Source: Aminithiophilus ramosus | GTDB taxonomy: Bacteria; Synergistota; Synergistia; Synergistales; Aminithiophilaceae | Direction: 5' to 3' | Length of the DNA: 64,000 nt | Assembly: GCF_018069705.1 (NCBI RefSeq) | Contig: NZ_CP072943.1 | Span: 2,419,453-2,483,452 of the forward strand | Shown: in pieces, positions 27,693-37,411 of the stretch | Layout of the letters: each line of letters opens with the position of its first letter | Position numbering within the stretch: position 1 is the first letter of the stretch | Translations under genes and position numbers: made by a program | Notes under the pieces: generated by a model | Told to the model about the DNA's origin: nothing | Seen by the model: only the letters and a program-made list of their open reading frames with translations | The model's database searches: none

Positions 27693-28741
27693 AAATTATT
27701 ATCACCGGAGGAGCCGGTTTCATAGGCAGCAACCTCGTCCACTCGGCTCTGTCCGAGGGGCATGACGTGATCAACCTCGACAAGCTCACCTATGCCGGGA
27801 ACCTCGATTCCCTGGCCGAGGTCATCGATCACCCCCGCCACACCTTCGTCGAAGGCGACATCGCCGACGACGAGCTGCTCACCCGGCTTTTCGCCGACCA
27901 TCGTCCCCAGGCCGTGATGAATCTCGCCGCCGAAAGCCACGTGGACCGCTCCATCGACGGCCCCGAATCCTTCATTCAGACCAACGTCATCGGTACCTTC
28001 CGCCTCCTCGAAGCGGCACGGAATCACTGGAAAACCCTGCCTGACGACGAAGCCCTTTCTTTTCGCTTCCTTCACGTCTCCACCGACGAAGTCTACGGTT
28101 CTCTGGGACCTGATGGGTTCTTCACCGAAGAAACCCCCTACGCCCCCAACTCTCCCTATTCGGCCTCGAAAGCCTCGTCGGATCACCTGGTGCGGGCCTA
28201 TCACCACACCTACGGCCTGCCGACGATCACCACCAACTGCTCCAACAACTACGGCCCCCGCCAGTTCCCGGAAAAGCTCATCCCCCTCGTCATCAACAGG
28301 GCTCTGGCGGGCGAAAACCTCCCCGTCTACGGCGACGGCCTCAACATACGCGACTGGCTCTACGTGGAGGACCATTGCCGAGCCCTCCTGACAGCCCTCG
28401 AAAAGGGAGCGCCGGGCGAGACCTACAACATCGGCGGCAACAGCGAACGGACCAACATCGCCATCGTCCGCACCCTGTGCGCCCTTCTCGACGAAAAGGC
28501 GCCCCGCGGAGACGGCAAACCCTACGAAGAACAGATCACCTTCGTCAAAGACCGTCCCGGCCACGACAGACGCTACGCCATCGACGCGGACAAGATCAAA
28601 AGGGAGCTGGGCTGGCAACCGAAAGAGAGCTTCGAAAGCGGCATGGGAAAGACCGTCGACTGGTACCTGGCAAACCGAGCGTGGACCGCGGCCATTCTCG
28701 ACGGCAGCTATCGATGCGAAAGGCTGGGATTGAGCCAGTGA
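27689..28741 (+). CDS. rfbB: dTDP-glucose 4,6-dehydratase
   Basis: A 350-residue extended SDR enzyme. [11 protein letters not shown] binds NAD, the catalytic triad region reads [11 protein letters not shown] and [15 protein letters not shown], and [14 protein letters not shown] is family-specific. It makes dTDP-4-keto-6-deoxyglucose, the branch point for dTDP-deoxysugars. The start is TTG at 27689 with AAGGAGG upstream, overlapping the wzy stop (TTGA). It is GC-rich, in sharp contrast to wzy. Confidence 0.95.
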   Translation: MKIIITGGAGFIGSNLVHSALSEGHDVINLDKLTYAGNLDSLAEVIDHPRHTFVEGDIADDELLTRLFADHRPQAVMNLAAESHVDRSIDGPESFIQTNVIGTFRLLEAARNHWKTLPDDEALSFRFLHVSTDEVYGSLGPDGFFTEETPYAPNSPYSASKASSDHLVRAYHHTYGLPTITTNCSNNYGPRQFPEKLIPLVINRALAGENLPVYGDGLNIRDWLYVEDHCRALLTALEKGAPGETYNIGGNSERTNIAIVRTLCALLDEKAPRGDGKPYEEQITFVKDRPGHDRRYAIDADKIKRELGWQPKESFESGMGKTVDWYLANRAWTAAILDGSYRCERLGLSQ

Positions 28742-29157
28742 GCGCTTTGATTTCTCTCCGGCAGGCACAAACGATCAAACGACAAGAAGCGTGCGAAGAA
28801 TGTCTTTGCGTTTGGGAAGCCGGTTGTCACGTTCCTTTCGAGATCAAGCGGGCCTACCACATCGGGGGCGTTGAAGCGGGCATCGTTCGGGGGCATCACG
28901 CCCACAAAAGCCTGGAACAAATTCTCCTCTGTCCCTATGGAACCATCGAAGTAACCCTTGACGACGGGACCCTGAAAGAATCTGTGCTCCTTGACCGTCC
29001 CGACAAAGGACTCTATGTTGGGCCAGCCCAATGGCGTACCATGAAGTGGATTGTCACCGGCAGTGTCCTTTTTGTCTTTGCATCCCAGCACTACGATGAG
29101 GCGGACTACATTCGGGATTACCATGCTTTTCTTGCCTTCGCCAGGAAGGAGCAATGA
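28738..29157 (+). CDS. fdtA: dTDP-4-keto-6-deoxyglucose 3,4-ketoisomerase (FdtA/QdtA type)
   Basis: A 139-residue cupin. [40 protein letters not shown] is the WxcM/FdtA signature with the catalytic His pair. It moves the keto group from C4 to C3 so that a 3-amino sugar can be made. Whether the product has the fucose or quinovose configuration cannot be judged from sequence. The GTG start overlaps the rfbB stop (GTGA). Confidence 0.9.
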   Translation: MSALISLRQAQTIKRQEACEECLCVWEAGCHVPFEIKRAYHIGGVEAGIVRGHHAHKSLEQILLCPYGTIEVTLDDGTLKESVLLDRPDKGLYVGPAQWRTMKWIVTGSVLFVFASQHYDEADYIRDYHAFLAFARKEQ

Positions 29158-29158
29158 G

Positions 29159-30256
29159 ATGGCCATTCCTTTCAATCGATTGGCGCCACTTTATGAACAG
29201 CACCGAAACGAGTATGACGAGGCTGCTCTCCGCGTCCTTGCGTCGGGTTGGTATGTTCTCGGCAAAGAATTAGAAGCCTTCGAACAAACCTTTGCCTCCT
29301 TTATCGGAACAAGCTACTGCGTAGGCCTCAACTCCGGTCTTGACGCCCTCACGTTGGGTCTGCGGGCAATGGGAATAGGACCCGGTGATGAGGTTATCGT
29401 TCAGGCCAACACCTACATTGCTACTGTTTTAGCCATTTCGGAAAATGGGGCTACTCCCGTCTTCGTCGAGCCCGATTCGTTCTACGGCATTGATCCGGCA
29501 CGAATTGAGGAAGCCATCACGCGCAGGACCAAGGCGATCATGGCTGTTCACCTTTACGGTCAGCCATGCGATATGGAGTCCCTGACAGCACTCTCCCAGA
29601 AACACGGGATTCCGCTGATCGAAGATTGCGCACAATCTCACGGCGCTTCTTTTCGCGGATGCATCACCGGCAGCTTCGGCAGTTTGGGCTGCTTTAGTTT
29701 CTTCCCCACCAAGAACCTCGGTGCCTTCGGCGATGCAGGCGCAATCGTGACCGATGACAAGGTCTTGGCCGAAAAACTCCGTATGCTCCGCAACTACGGC
29801 AGCCGGAAGAAGTACTACAACGAGGTCTGCGGCGTCAATTCACGTCTCGATGAGCTTCAAGCTGCTCTGCTTCAAGTCAGATTAAAACATCTGGAAGAGA
29901 TTTTGCAGGAACGGACCACTATTGCGGAATACTACATGAACCACATTACCAACGACGCCATCATCCTTCCGAAAACCCGACCTCAGGCGCGCCATGTCTG
30001 GCATCTTTTCGTCATCGAAACGGAATCGCGAGACACATTGCAGCATTATTTGGAGCAAGAGGGCATTCAAACACAAATTCATTACCCTGTCCCTCCCCAT
30101 CTGTCACAGGCCTACGCCCATTTAGGCTTTCCGGAAGGAAGCTACCCCTTGACAGAACGGATCGCTAAAAGAACCCTGAGCCTCCCCCTCTACAACGGCA
30201 TGACCGAAGGAGAAATGGACCAGGTCTGCCGAACCGTCGACGCATTTCGTGTTTGA
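29159..30256 (+). CDS. fdtB: dTDP-3-amino-3,6-dideoxyhexose transaminase (FdtB/QdtB type)
   Basis: A 365-residue DegT/DnrJ/EryC1 aminotransferase. LNSGLDALTLGLRAMGIGPGDEV, EDCAQSHGASF and the PLP lysine in CFSFFPTKNLGAFGDAGA are clear. Together with FdtA next door it makes a dTDP-3-amino-3,6-dideoxyhexose. The ATG at 29159 follows AAGGAGCAA and lies 1 nt past the fdtA stop. Confidence 0.92.
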   Translation: MAIPFNRLAPLYEQHRNEYDEAALRVLASGWYVLGKELEAFEQTFASFIGTSYCVGLNSGLDALTLGLRAMGIGPGDEVIVQANTYIATVLAISENGATPVFVEPDSFYGIDPARIEEAITRRTKAIMAVHLYGQPCDMESLTALSQKHGIPLIEDCAQSHGASFRGCITGSFGSLGCFSFFPTKNLGAFGDAGAIVTDDKVLAEKLRMLRNYGSRKKYYNEVCGVNSRLDELQAALLQVRLKHLEEILQERTTIAEYYMNHITNDAIILPKTRPQARHVWHLFVIETESRDTLQHYLEQEGIQTQIHYPVPPHLSQAYAHLGFPEGSYPLTERIAKRTLSLPLYNGMTEGEMDQVCRTVDAFRV

Positions 30257-30265
30257 GGAGGAAAA

Positions 30266-31012
30266 ATGATGAAGGGCGTCATCTTAGCCGGAGGGAAAGG
30301 CACCCGTCTTTACCCCTTGACGCGGACCATCAACAAACACCTGCTTCCCGTCGGACCGGAACCGATGATCTATAACCCCATTCGCAACATGGCCGCCTGC
30401 GGCATTCGCGATGTCCGTATCGTCACGAGCTCCGAGCACATGGGACAGATGGTTGGAGCGTTAGGCAGCGGCTCTGACTTCGGTCTCAACTTCTCTTACA
30501 GCGTCCAGGACGAAGCCAACGGCATCGCTGACGCTCTCCGCCTCGCCGAGCACTTCGTCGGCAATGACAACGTCCTCGTACTCCTCGGCGACAACGTATT
30601 TGAGGAACCTATCGATTATTTCGTCGACAACTACCGCCAGAAACAACAGGGACAAGGAGCCCGGGTCCTTCTTGTCGAAGTCGCGGACCCGCAGCGTTTC
30701 GGCGTCGCCGCACTGGACGAGAAGAATGTCGTCGAAATACAGGAAAAACCCGAATGCCCCAAGAGTAACTACGCCGTCGTAGGGGCCTACATCTACGATT
30801 GTCGAGTCTTTGACATCATCAGCCACATCAAGCCCTCGGCCCGTGGCGAATATGAGATCACCAGCGTCAATAATCGCTATATCGAACTTGGGACCCTTCA
30901 ATATGACATCGTCACAGGCGGACGTTGGATGGACACAGGCACCTTCGAATCCTATTACGAGGCCAACTGCATCATGTTCGAAAAATACCGCAAAGAAATG
31001 GGCGTCGAATAA
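30266..31012 (+). CDS. rfbA: Glucose-1-phosphate thymidylyltransferase, short form
   Basis: A 248-residue nucleotidyltransferase with LAGGKGTRLYPLTRTINKHLLPVG at the N-terminus, LLGDNVFEEPI around the metal site, and GGRWMDTGTFESYYEAN near the end. It is about 40 residues shorter than typical RmlA because the C-terminal dimerisation part is missing, as in several archaeal and bacterial homologues. It supplies dTDP-glucose for rfbB. GAGGAGG precedes the ATG. Confidence 0.9.
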   Translation: MMKGVILAGGKGTRLYPLTRTINKHLLPVGPEPMIYNPIRNMAACGIRDVRIVTSSEHMGQMVGALGSGSDFGLNFSYSVQDEANGIADALRLAEHFVGNDNVLVLLGDNVFEEPIDYFVDNYRQKQQGQGARVLLVEVADPQRFGVAALDEKNVVEIQEKPECPKSNYAVVGAYIYDCRVFDIISHIKPSARGEYEITSVNNRYIELGTLQYDIVTGGRWMDTGTFESYYEANCIMFEKYRKEMGVE

Positions 31013-31016
31013 AACC

Positions 31017-32423
31017 GTGTCACGCGCTCGTCTCTTCCTTGAAAATTTCTTTATCTACGGGGTGGGCAACGTACTGACCAAGGCCGTACCCTTTCTCATG
31101 CTACCCGTTTTGACGAGAATGATCACCGATCCCGCCGTTTTTGGGGTTTATGACATCTATACCATTGTCATCCGTTTTGGCGAACCTCTAGTCATTCTTG
31201 GGAGTTACGATGCTATGTTTCGCCTTTTCTTTGACGATAAAGACCCGCTTTTCCGCAAACAGGTCTGCTCCAGTTCCCTGGCCATTGTCACGACAACAAG
31301 CTTTGCGGCTCTTGCTCTGACCGCTTTCTTCTGGGTCTTTGGTCTATCCTTTTGGGACGGAAGCTATCGTTGGATGATCGCCACTGCCGGAATTGTCATC
31401 GCCGTACACGCCATGCGTTCCGTGGTCGCCGCCCCGACCCGGATGCAGAACAAGCGGGCAACGATCATCCTCCTCTCCCTCTTGGGCCCTCTGATCTACT
31501 ATGCATTTGCCCTGTTGCTGGCCCGGGAAGGGAAACCTTTGGAAGGCCTTGTCTTCGGCAACTTAGTAAGCGGCCTTGTGCTTCTGCTGGGTTACGGCTT
31601 ACTGAACCACTCCTTTTTTTCTCACGGCCATGTAAAGAGCGAGCAGGTACGGGTCCTTCTTAAAATAGGAGTTCCCCTGGCGCCTACTTTTCTTATATAT
31701 TGGATTTTCACTTCCTGCGATCGCTTCATGATCGGCCACATGATGGGAATGGAAGCAGTCGGCCTGTACGGAGTCGGAGCGCGTCTTTCATCCATTAGCC
31801 AGGGGATCTATATGGCTTTTGCCGGAGGGTGGCAATATTTCGCCTTTTCCACCATGAAAGACAAAGATCACACGCACCTCATGTCACAGGTCTTTGAAAT
31901 TCTAGCTATTCTTTCGTTTTTAAGTCTATTTATCTTACTCCCCTGGGTAGATTGGATATTTAAAATCATGGTCGCCGAGCCCTACCGCTCTGCATCGACT
32001 ATTTTTCCTTATCTTTTCTTTGCGCCTCTCTTGTTGATGCTTTCGCAAATAGCTGGCACGCAATTGCAAGTTGAAAAGAAAACCTACCTCAGTACTATAT
32101 CTCGACTAGTTGGGGCAGTCACAAACATCATCCTAAACGCTCTTTTTATTCCTCGCTGGGGAATTCTCGGCGCAGCTCTAGCGACAATAATAGGCTATTT
32201 TGCAATGACTCTCTCAATTACCTGGGTTGTTTTAAAAATGAATCGACTTATGTTCAATATGAAATTTGCTATTATCACTCTATCTGGATCATTGCTTCTG
32301 CTCCTATATCCTCTACTAAGAACAACTATTATATTTTATATATTTTTTTCAGCTATTATGTTGTTATCATACAAATCAGAGATATTTTTATTTATTTTAA
32401 CAAAAACAAGGAGGATTACATGA
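31017..32423 (+). CDS. wzx: Polysaccharide flippase (Wzx / MATE-like)
   Basis: A 468-residue protein with 12-14 hydrophobic segments. The start FLENFFIYGVGNVLTKAVPFLMLPVLTRM is the usual polysaccharide-export first helix pair. It should flip lipid-linked repeat units across the inner membrane. I place the start at GTG 31017, 4 nt past the rfbA stop. The 5' half is GC-rich and the 3' half (from about 31860) is AT-rich, so the gene looks like a recombinant or a boundary of an imported cassette. Confidence 0.88.
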   Translation: MSRARLFLENFFIYGVGNVLTKAVPFLMLPVLTRMITDPAVFGVYDIYTIVIRFGEPLVILGSYDAMFRLFFDDKDPLFRKQVCSSSLAIVTTTSFAALALTAFFWVFGLSFWDGSYRWMIATAGIVIAVHAMRSVVAAPTRMQNKRATIILLSLLGPLIYYAFALLLAREGKPLEGLVFGNLVSGLVLLLGYGLLNHSFFSHGHVKSEQVRVLLKIGVPLAPTFLIYWIFTSCDRFMIGHMMGMEAVGLYGVGARLSSISQGIYMAFAGGWQYFAFSTMKDKDHTHLMSQVFEILAILSFLSLFILLPWVDWIFKIMVAEPYRSASTIFPYLFFAPLLLMLSQIAGTQLQVEKKTYLSTISRLVGAVTNIILNALFIPRWGILGAALATIIGYFAMTLSITWVVLKMNRLMFNMKFAIITLSGSLLLLLYPLLRTTIIFYIFFSAIMLLSYKSEIFLFILTKTRRIT

Positions 32424-32896
32424 ACTCACCAGACTTTTTTGGGAAATATTTGGAAGAATATTCAATTGGGCAAATTTTCAAGCATTGGCCAGGTAAAACT
32501 GTCACAGAAGGAGATAATAACTTATTTTGCCTTCTCACTATGAACCATCACCCAATTCACCTTGACTCTCATTATGCCGCCCGGAGTCAACATGGAAGGC
32601 CCCTTGTCGTTGGAACCTATGTTTTTAGCCTTGTTGTTGGATTAACGGTACGCGATATTAGCGGCAAGGCAATAGCCAATCTTGAATATGAATCAATCAT
32701 ACATCACGCTCCCGTCTTTATCGGGGACACTCTTTATGCCGAAACGGAAATAATTGATGTAAAAAAGTCCCGTACTAAACTTGATAGAGGAATAATTTAC
32801 GTAGAAACCAGTGCTTTCAATCAAAAAGGGATTAAAGTTCTCAGTTTCAGGAGAAAAGTACTCATCCCCACAAAGGGAGGAGAAAAATGTGACTAA
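32420..32896 (+). CDS. MaoC-like hydratase (mesaconyl-/itaconyl-CoA hydratase type)
   Basis: A 158-residue single hotdog protein. FGKYLEEYSIGQIFKHWPGKTVTEGDNNLFCLLTMNHHPIHLD is the pattern of MaoC proteins that accompany CitE-type lyases, with NHHPIHLD as the active-site stretch. Such enzymes add or remove water on C4-C5 dicarboxylic acyl-CoAs. The GAGGATTAC ribosome site precedes an ATG that overlaps the wzx stop (ATGA). Being inside a sugar operon two genes from a CitE-like lyase is unusual. The substrate is not known. Confidence 0.85.
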   Translation: MNSPDFFGKYLEEYSIGQIFKHWPGKTVTEGDNNLFCLLTMNHHPIHLDSHYAARSQHGRPLVVGTYVFSLVVGLTVRDISGKAIANLEYESIIHHAPVFIGDTLYAETEIIDVKKSRTKLDRGIIYVETSAFNQKGIKVLSFRRKVLIPTKGGEKCD

Positions 32897-33572
32897 AAAG
32901 CTTATTATCATAGGGGGAGAAGGAAACGGCGGTGTTGTGGCCGCCTGCATAGAAGACATCAACAGAATACACAAAAAATCTGTCTATGAAATTATCGGTT
33001 TTCTCAATGACTATCATGCCAACAAAATTTGCAATTATCCCGTTGTTGGAAAAACTGAAACCGCCAAGGAATGGGCAAAGGAAGGTTACCTTTTAAGTTT
33101 TGCTATACATCCTATCGGGCATGGATCGTTACGAGTGAAACTCTTCGACCACCTAGAAATCCCCGATGAATCCCTGGCCACGATAGTGCATCCTACTGCC
33201 TTCATCGCCTCTAACGCCACTCTTGAACCGGGTGTGTTTGTCATGGCTAATTGCTATATCGGACCACAGACACAACTAGCAAAATCTGTTTTCGTCATGG
33301 CAAATTGTGTTGTCGGACACAATGATTACATAGGTCCCTTTTGCCATCTCAGTGCGGGATCAGTAGTTAGCTCCTACATCACCATCGGAAAAGCAAGCGA
33401 CATCTGCCTTTCAGCATCGATTTTAGAAAAAGTCTCCATAGGTGATTACTGTGTCATTGGTGCGAAATCGCTTTTGACGAAATCAACCGGAAATTCTGAG
33501 ATGTATATCGGTATTCCAGCGAAACTGCACCGCAGAATAGAAGAGAAAGAATATACACTACAGGAGAAATAA
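32889..33572 (+). CDS. PglD/NeuD-type acyltransferase
   Basis: A 227-residue protein. An N-terminal nucleotide-sugar domain starts KLIIIGGEGNGGVVAA, and a left-handed beta-helix follows (ATLEPGVFVMANCYIGPQTQLAKSVFVMANCVVGHNDYIG), with the catalytic His in VVGHND. The family N- or O-acylates UDP- or dTDP-amino sugars using acyl-CoA. Here it could acylate the dTDP-3-amino sugar made by FdtB, possibly with the acyl-CoA handled by its two neighbours. The GTG start overlaps the MaoC gene. Confidence 0.82.
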   Translation: MTKKLIIIGGEGNGGVVAACIEDINRIHKKSVYEIIGFLNDYHANKICNYPVVGKTETAKEWAKEGYLLSFAIHPIGHGSLRVKLFDHLEIPDESLATIVHPTAFIASNATLEPGVFVMANCYIGPQTQLAKSVFVMANCVVGHNDYIGPFCHLSAGSVVSSYITIGKASDICLSASILEKVSIGDYCVIGAKSLLTKSTGNSEMYIGIPAKLHRRIEEKEYTLQEK

Positions 33573-33586
33573 AGGAGGGAATCGTT

Positions 33587-34486
33587 ATGGAAAATGGTTT
33601 TCTGCTACGAAGCATGATGTTCGTCCCAGGACACAACGATAAACTCCTTGAAAGCGCCTCCAGATCTGAAGCAGATGCACTTATTCTTGACCTTGAAGAT
33701 TCTGTCATGCCTGCCCACAATAAAAGTATCGCTCGGACTAAGATCAAAGAATATATAAACTCGGGAAAACTCTCTCGTTTCTCTATTTTCCCTCGCGTTA
33801 ATGATAGAGAAAGTGGAATGCTCTTAAAAGACGTACAAGAACTTACAATTAAAGGCATTGATGGGTTTGTTTATCCTAAAAGCAAAAAACCTGAAGATAT
33901 CTATTTCTTTGACAAACTCCTTGAAACAATCGAATACGATAAAGAATTTCCAATTGGTACTTTCAAAATAGTTGCCCTAATGGAAACGACTTCAGCTATT
34001 ATGAATGCCCAGGCCATTGCTGAATCGTCGAAACGACTTGTGGCTCTTGCTTTCGGATGCGAGGATTATATCACGGATCTTCAAGGCATTCACGACTCCA
34101 ACGGGACGAGCCTCTTTGGAGCTCGGTTTATGATTGCTAATGCGGCAAGAGCAGCAGGCATCATTCCAATTGACACGGTTCATATCAAAGTTCACGACCT
34201 AGAAGACCTTGAAAGAAACTTACAGATAGCTAAAAACATGGGATTTGAGGGAATGCTTGCATTAAGCCCCAAAGAACTTCCTTTAATACATCAATATTTC
34301 TCTCCTTCTGATGAAGAAATTATAAAAGCTAAAGAAATGCTTGAACTTGCAAAAGAAGCTCAATCAGAAGATAAGGGAGTAACTGTTCTTAAAGGTCGTT
34401 TTGTAGGGTCGCCTTTTGTTTTAGCATCCAAGAAAATAATTGAGAAACACGAAAAAATAAAATTTAAAGTTTATAAGAATAAATAA
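33587..34486 (+). CDS. HpcH/HpaI aldolase / CitE-like lyase
   Basis: A 299-residue TIM barrel. LRSMMFVPGHNDKLLESASRSEADALILDLEDSV at the N-terminus and ALMETTSAIMNAQAIA, LAFGCEDYITDL are the CitE/malyl-CoA lyase marks, with the acidic metal ligands present. These enzymes join or split acetyl-CoA or pyruvate with glyoxylate- or similar keto-acids. The last part, including the C-terminus, is AT-rich. It is downstream of a MaoC hydratase and acyltransferase, and is directly followed by an IS256-type element. Confidence 0.85.
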   Translation: MENGFLLRSMMFVPGHNDKLLESASRSEADALILDLEDSVMPAHNKSIARTKIKEYINSGKLSRFSIFPRVNDRESGMLLKDVQELTIKGIDGFVYPKSKKPEDIYFFDKLLETIEYDKEFPIGTFKIVALMETTSAIMNAQAIAESSKRLVALAFGCEDYITDLQGIHDSNGTSLFGARFMIANAARAAGIIPIDTVHIKVHDLEDLERNLQIAKNMGFEGMLALSPKELPLIHQYFSPSDEEIIKAKEMLELAKEAQSEDKGVTVLKGRFVGSPFVLASKKIIEKHEKIKFKVYKNK

Positions 34487-34488
34487 TT

Positions 34489-35910
34489 GATAACGTACGA
34501 TATTTTCGCACATTAGTCTAGATTTTCTATAAGCAGTAGCCCCCCGCAAGGGTTATGTTTGAGGTTATCGATGCCACAAACATTATCCCGAGGGAGGGCT
34601 ACCGCAAAGGCACGATACCACAGAAGGCGCTCGAAATGCAGCAGGAAGTTCGAAGATCATCCGCATCGACGAAGAGGAGATCCGCTCGCACCTTGACCCG
34701 ATCGTCAGGGGAACCGCATTCAGACACGCTGAACTCTCTGCTCGACGCCGAGGCCGACGCCATCTGCCAGGCCGGGCGCTATGGGAGGACGCCTGAACGG
34801 CTCGACACCCGGGCCGGTTCTTACAGCCGCAGGCTTCACACCCAGGCCGGCGAGGTCAGTCTCAAGGTTCCCAAGCTTCGGAAGCTCCCCTTCGAGACGG
34901 CGATCATCGAGCGTTACCGCCGCAGGGAGAGCTCCGTCGAAGAGGCTCTGGCGGAAATGTATCTGGCCGGCGTCTCCGTCCGGCGGGTCGAAGACATCAC
35001 CGAAGCCCTCTGGGGAACCCGGGTGAACCCCTCCACCGTGAGCGATCTGAACCAGAAGATCTACGGTCGCATCGAGGAGTGGCGTAACCGACCGCTCCAC
35101 GGGGAATATCCCTACGTCTTCCTCAGGCGGCAGGTTGAAAAAGAGCTGGGGCGGCGAGGTCCGGAACATCTCGGTTCTCGTGGCCATCGGCGTCAACGAG
35201 CAGGGATACCGCGAGGTGCTCGGCGTCTGCGAGGGAGGCAGAGAGGACGGCGAAAGCCGGTCCTCCTTCCTGAGGCACCTCAAGGAACGTGGGCTCGAGA
35301 GAATCCGTCTCGTTACGTCCGACAAAAGCCTGGGACTCCTGGAGACCTTGCCCCACTTCTTCCCCGAAGCCAGGTGGCAACGCTGCGTGGTCCCCTTCTA
35401 CCGCAACGGCTACAGCGCGGTTCCACGCGGCAAGGCACGGGAAGTGGCCCTCATGCTCGAGGCGATCCACGGTCAGGAAGATCTGCCGGCCGCCCGGGAA
35501 AAGGCCGAGGCCGTCGTCGAAAAGCTCGAGGCCATGAAGCTCCGGAAGGCCTCAACGATCGTGAAGGAGGGCTGCGAGGAAACGCTGAGCTACTTCCCCT
35601 TCCCCTCGGAACAGGGGAAGAGACTTCGGACCGACAGCTGGAGCGTCTCAACAGGGAGATTCGTCGCCGGACCAAGGTCGCAGGGAACTTCCCCGATGGG
35701 GAATCGGCCCTGATGCTCGTCTCGGCCCGAGCCAGGCCTGTGGCCTCCACCAAGTGGGGCAAACGAGCCTACCTGAACATGGAATGCTTGCGGGAACAGG
35801 ACCGGGAACAACGGCAAGAATCCGCTGCGATCTCAAGAAAATCAGACATAGCCCTTCAGGGGCCTGCTGCCTCAAAAACGAAAGTGCGAAAAATACTGGA
35901 CAGAACTTAC
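34489..35910 (+). mobile_element. IS256-family element, decayed
   Basis: Left end GATAACGTACGATATTTTCGCAC at 34489 and right end CGAAAAATACTGGACAG near 35888-35904. The inner parts of the two ends are imperfect inverted repeats sharing GTGCGAAAA. Partial copies of the same element lie at 37084-37191, 37846-38067, 41194-41218 and 47008-47197. I could not define a target duplication. Confidence 0.8.
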
Positions 35911-35928
35911 AAGCAATTATTTTTATGA
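34636..35928 (+). pseudogene. IS256-family transposase pseudogene
   Basis: The Mutator-type transposase is split over at least three frames. SSKIIRIDEEEIRSHLD is in one frame; LLDAEADAICQAGRY to GEYPYVF is in a second; KKSWGGEVRNISVLVAIGVNEQGYREVLGV to LRTDS is in a third (35135-35713); and REIRRRTKVAGNFPDGESALML, the C-terminus, returns to the second. A single protein cannot be read. DDE catalytic parts are recognisable but interrupted. Confidence 0.85.
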
Positions 35929-35964
35929 AACATCTGGCTAACTACAGCTCAGGAGGAATAAAGG

Positions 35965-37128
35965 CTGAAAATTCTTCACATTAATTCTTACTATGACAAA
36001 CCAGATCGCTTTTATCGATTTTTTTTTGAAACACAAATTCGACAAGGGCATAATATATCTGTCTATGTTCCCATGTTTAGCGAAGCCAATGAATTAGAAA
36101 CAAAAAATTACCCTGAATGCACACAAGCAGTCTTGCTAGGCAAGAAAATTAATGGATTTTTTTTTCATAAAAAACAAAAAAAAATAGTTTCTAGAGCAAT
36201 GGATATCTATTCATGTGATAATTTTGACATTATTCATTCACATAGCCTGTTTACAAATGGCAATACAGCAAGAATACTCAGCAAAAAATTAAATATACCA
36301 TACATAGTTGCCGTTCGAAATACAGATATAAATACATTTTTTAAATTTATGCCTCATCTAAAGAAGTTGGGAATTACTATTTTACTTGAAGCAAGTAAAA
36401 TAATTTTTATCAATAAACCCTATAGAGACTTCGTGCTATATAAAATAGTTCCGAATAAACATAAACTAGCTATTGCAGAAAAATCCGTTATAATAAATAA
36501 TGGAATTGATGATTTTTGGGTTCAAAATAAGCTTAATGCTCCTAAAATTTGCAATGAAAAATCCATAAAACTCCTAACAGTCGGCGATATCACGAAAAAT
36601 AAGAATCAAATAACAACATTGCTTGTAACTAAATTGCTAAAAATGCGCAACTATAATGTATCGCTTATTGTAGTTGGGGAACCCAAGGATAAAAAAATAA
36701 TGCAAAAAATACTTTCTAGTAACATGTTACAATATATCCCTAAGCAAACTAAGGACAAGTTGCTTCGGATATATAGAAATGCTGATATTTTTATTCTTCC
36801 ATCGCATAAAGAAACTTTTGGTCTTGTTTATGCAGAAGCAATGACACAAGGATTGCCTTTGGTGTACACGAAAGGACAAGGATTTGATGAAACATTTGAG
36901 GAGGGTTGTGTTGGTTATCATGCAGATAGTCGCAATGTAAGCGAAATTGCAGATAAAGTAGAGTGTGTTTTAAAAAATTACAAGTCCCTCTCTCAAAACT
37001 GCATAGATTTATCCGTTCGGTTTGATTGGACAGAAATAGCAAAAATCTATAATTTAATATATGATTATTCTGTCAATAACTACGATAACGTACGATATCT
37101 TTCGCACATTCATTCGAGCTCCCTATAG
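35965..37128 (+). CDS. Glycosyltransferase family 4, C-terminus altered by an IS
   Basis: About 387 residues from CTG at 35965, which has AGGAGGA upstream; the next start (ATG 36073) would delete the first strand. The N-terminus KILHINSYYDKPDRFYRFFFE and the donor-site motif ILPSHKETFGLVYAEAMTQGLPLV are GT4 features. The last 14 residues come from an IS256 end inserted at 37084, so the native C-terminus is lost. It is AT-rich and horizontally acquired in style. It may still work, since GT4 C-termini often tolerate loss of the last few residues. Confidence 0.75.
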   Translation: MKILHINSYYDKPDRFYRFFFETQIRQGHNISVYVPMFSEANELETKNYPECTQAVLLGKKINGFFFHKKQKKIVSRAMDIYSCDNFDIIHSHSLFTNGNTARILSKKLNIPYIVAVRNTDINTFFKFMPHLKKLGITILLEASKIIFINKPYRDFVLYKIVPNKHKLAIAEKSVIINNGIDDFWVQNKLNAPKICNEKSIKLLTVGDITKNKNQITTLLVTKLLKMRNYNVSLIVVGEPKDKKIMQKILSSNMLQYIPKQTKDKLLRIYRNADIFILPSHKETFGLVYAEAMTQGLPLVYTKGQGFDETFEEGCVGYHADSRNVSEIADKVECVLKNYKSLSQNCIDLSVRFDWTEIAKIYNLIYDYSVNNYDNVRYLSHIHSSSL

Positions 37129-37191
37129 GCAGTAGCCCCCCGCAAGGGTTATGTTTGAGGTTGTCCGAGGCCACAAACATCGATCCCGGGG
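37084..37191. mobile_element. Truncated IS256-family left end
   Basis: Starts with GATAACGTACGATATCTTTCGCAC, matching the left end at 34489 with a few changes, and shares the CAGTAGCCCCCCGCAAGGG hairpin. It breaks off where an IS3-type terminal repeat begins at about 37192. Confidence 0.8.
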
Positions 37192-37340
37192 GTATGGTGA
37201 CCCCATTATCAAGACCAATTGAAGCCCGAAGTTCATTCGAGTCAGACTGCCATCGGTCCCTCCCGATCGGCAAAGGGAACCTCCCGCGGTGTCCTGTAGT
37301 TCAGTGATGCGTGAAGCCTCTCGTCGTTGTAGAAATCCCT
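37192..37340 (-). pseudogene. IS3-family transposase (OrfB) C-terminal fragment
   Basis: Encodes the last about 33 residues, DFYNDERLHASLNYRTPREVPFADREG, nearly identical to the end of the larger OrfB at 42.5-43.3 kb, plus the terminal repeat ATGGTGACCCCATTATCAAG. The rest is missing. An unexplained 70-bp stretch (37341-37411) separates it from the IS21 end. Confidence 0.85.
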
Positions 37341-37411
37341 CATTGGCTGCAACTTAGCCGAATATTCTGAATAAAATAACAATGGGAGATTCTGCCCGAC
37401 ATGCCTGTCAG

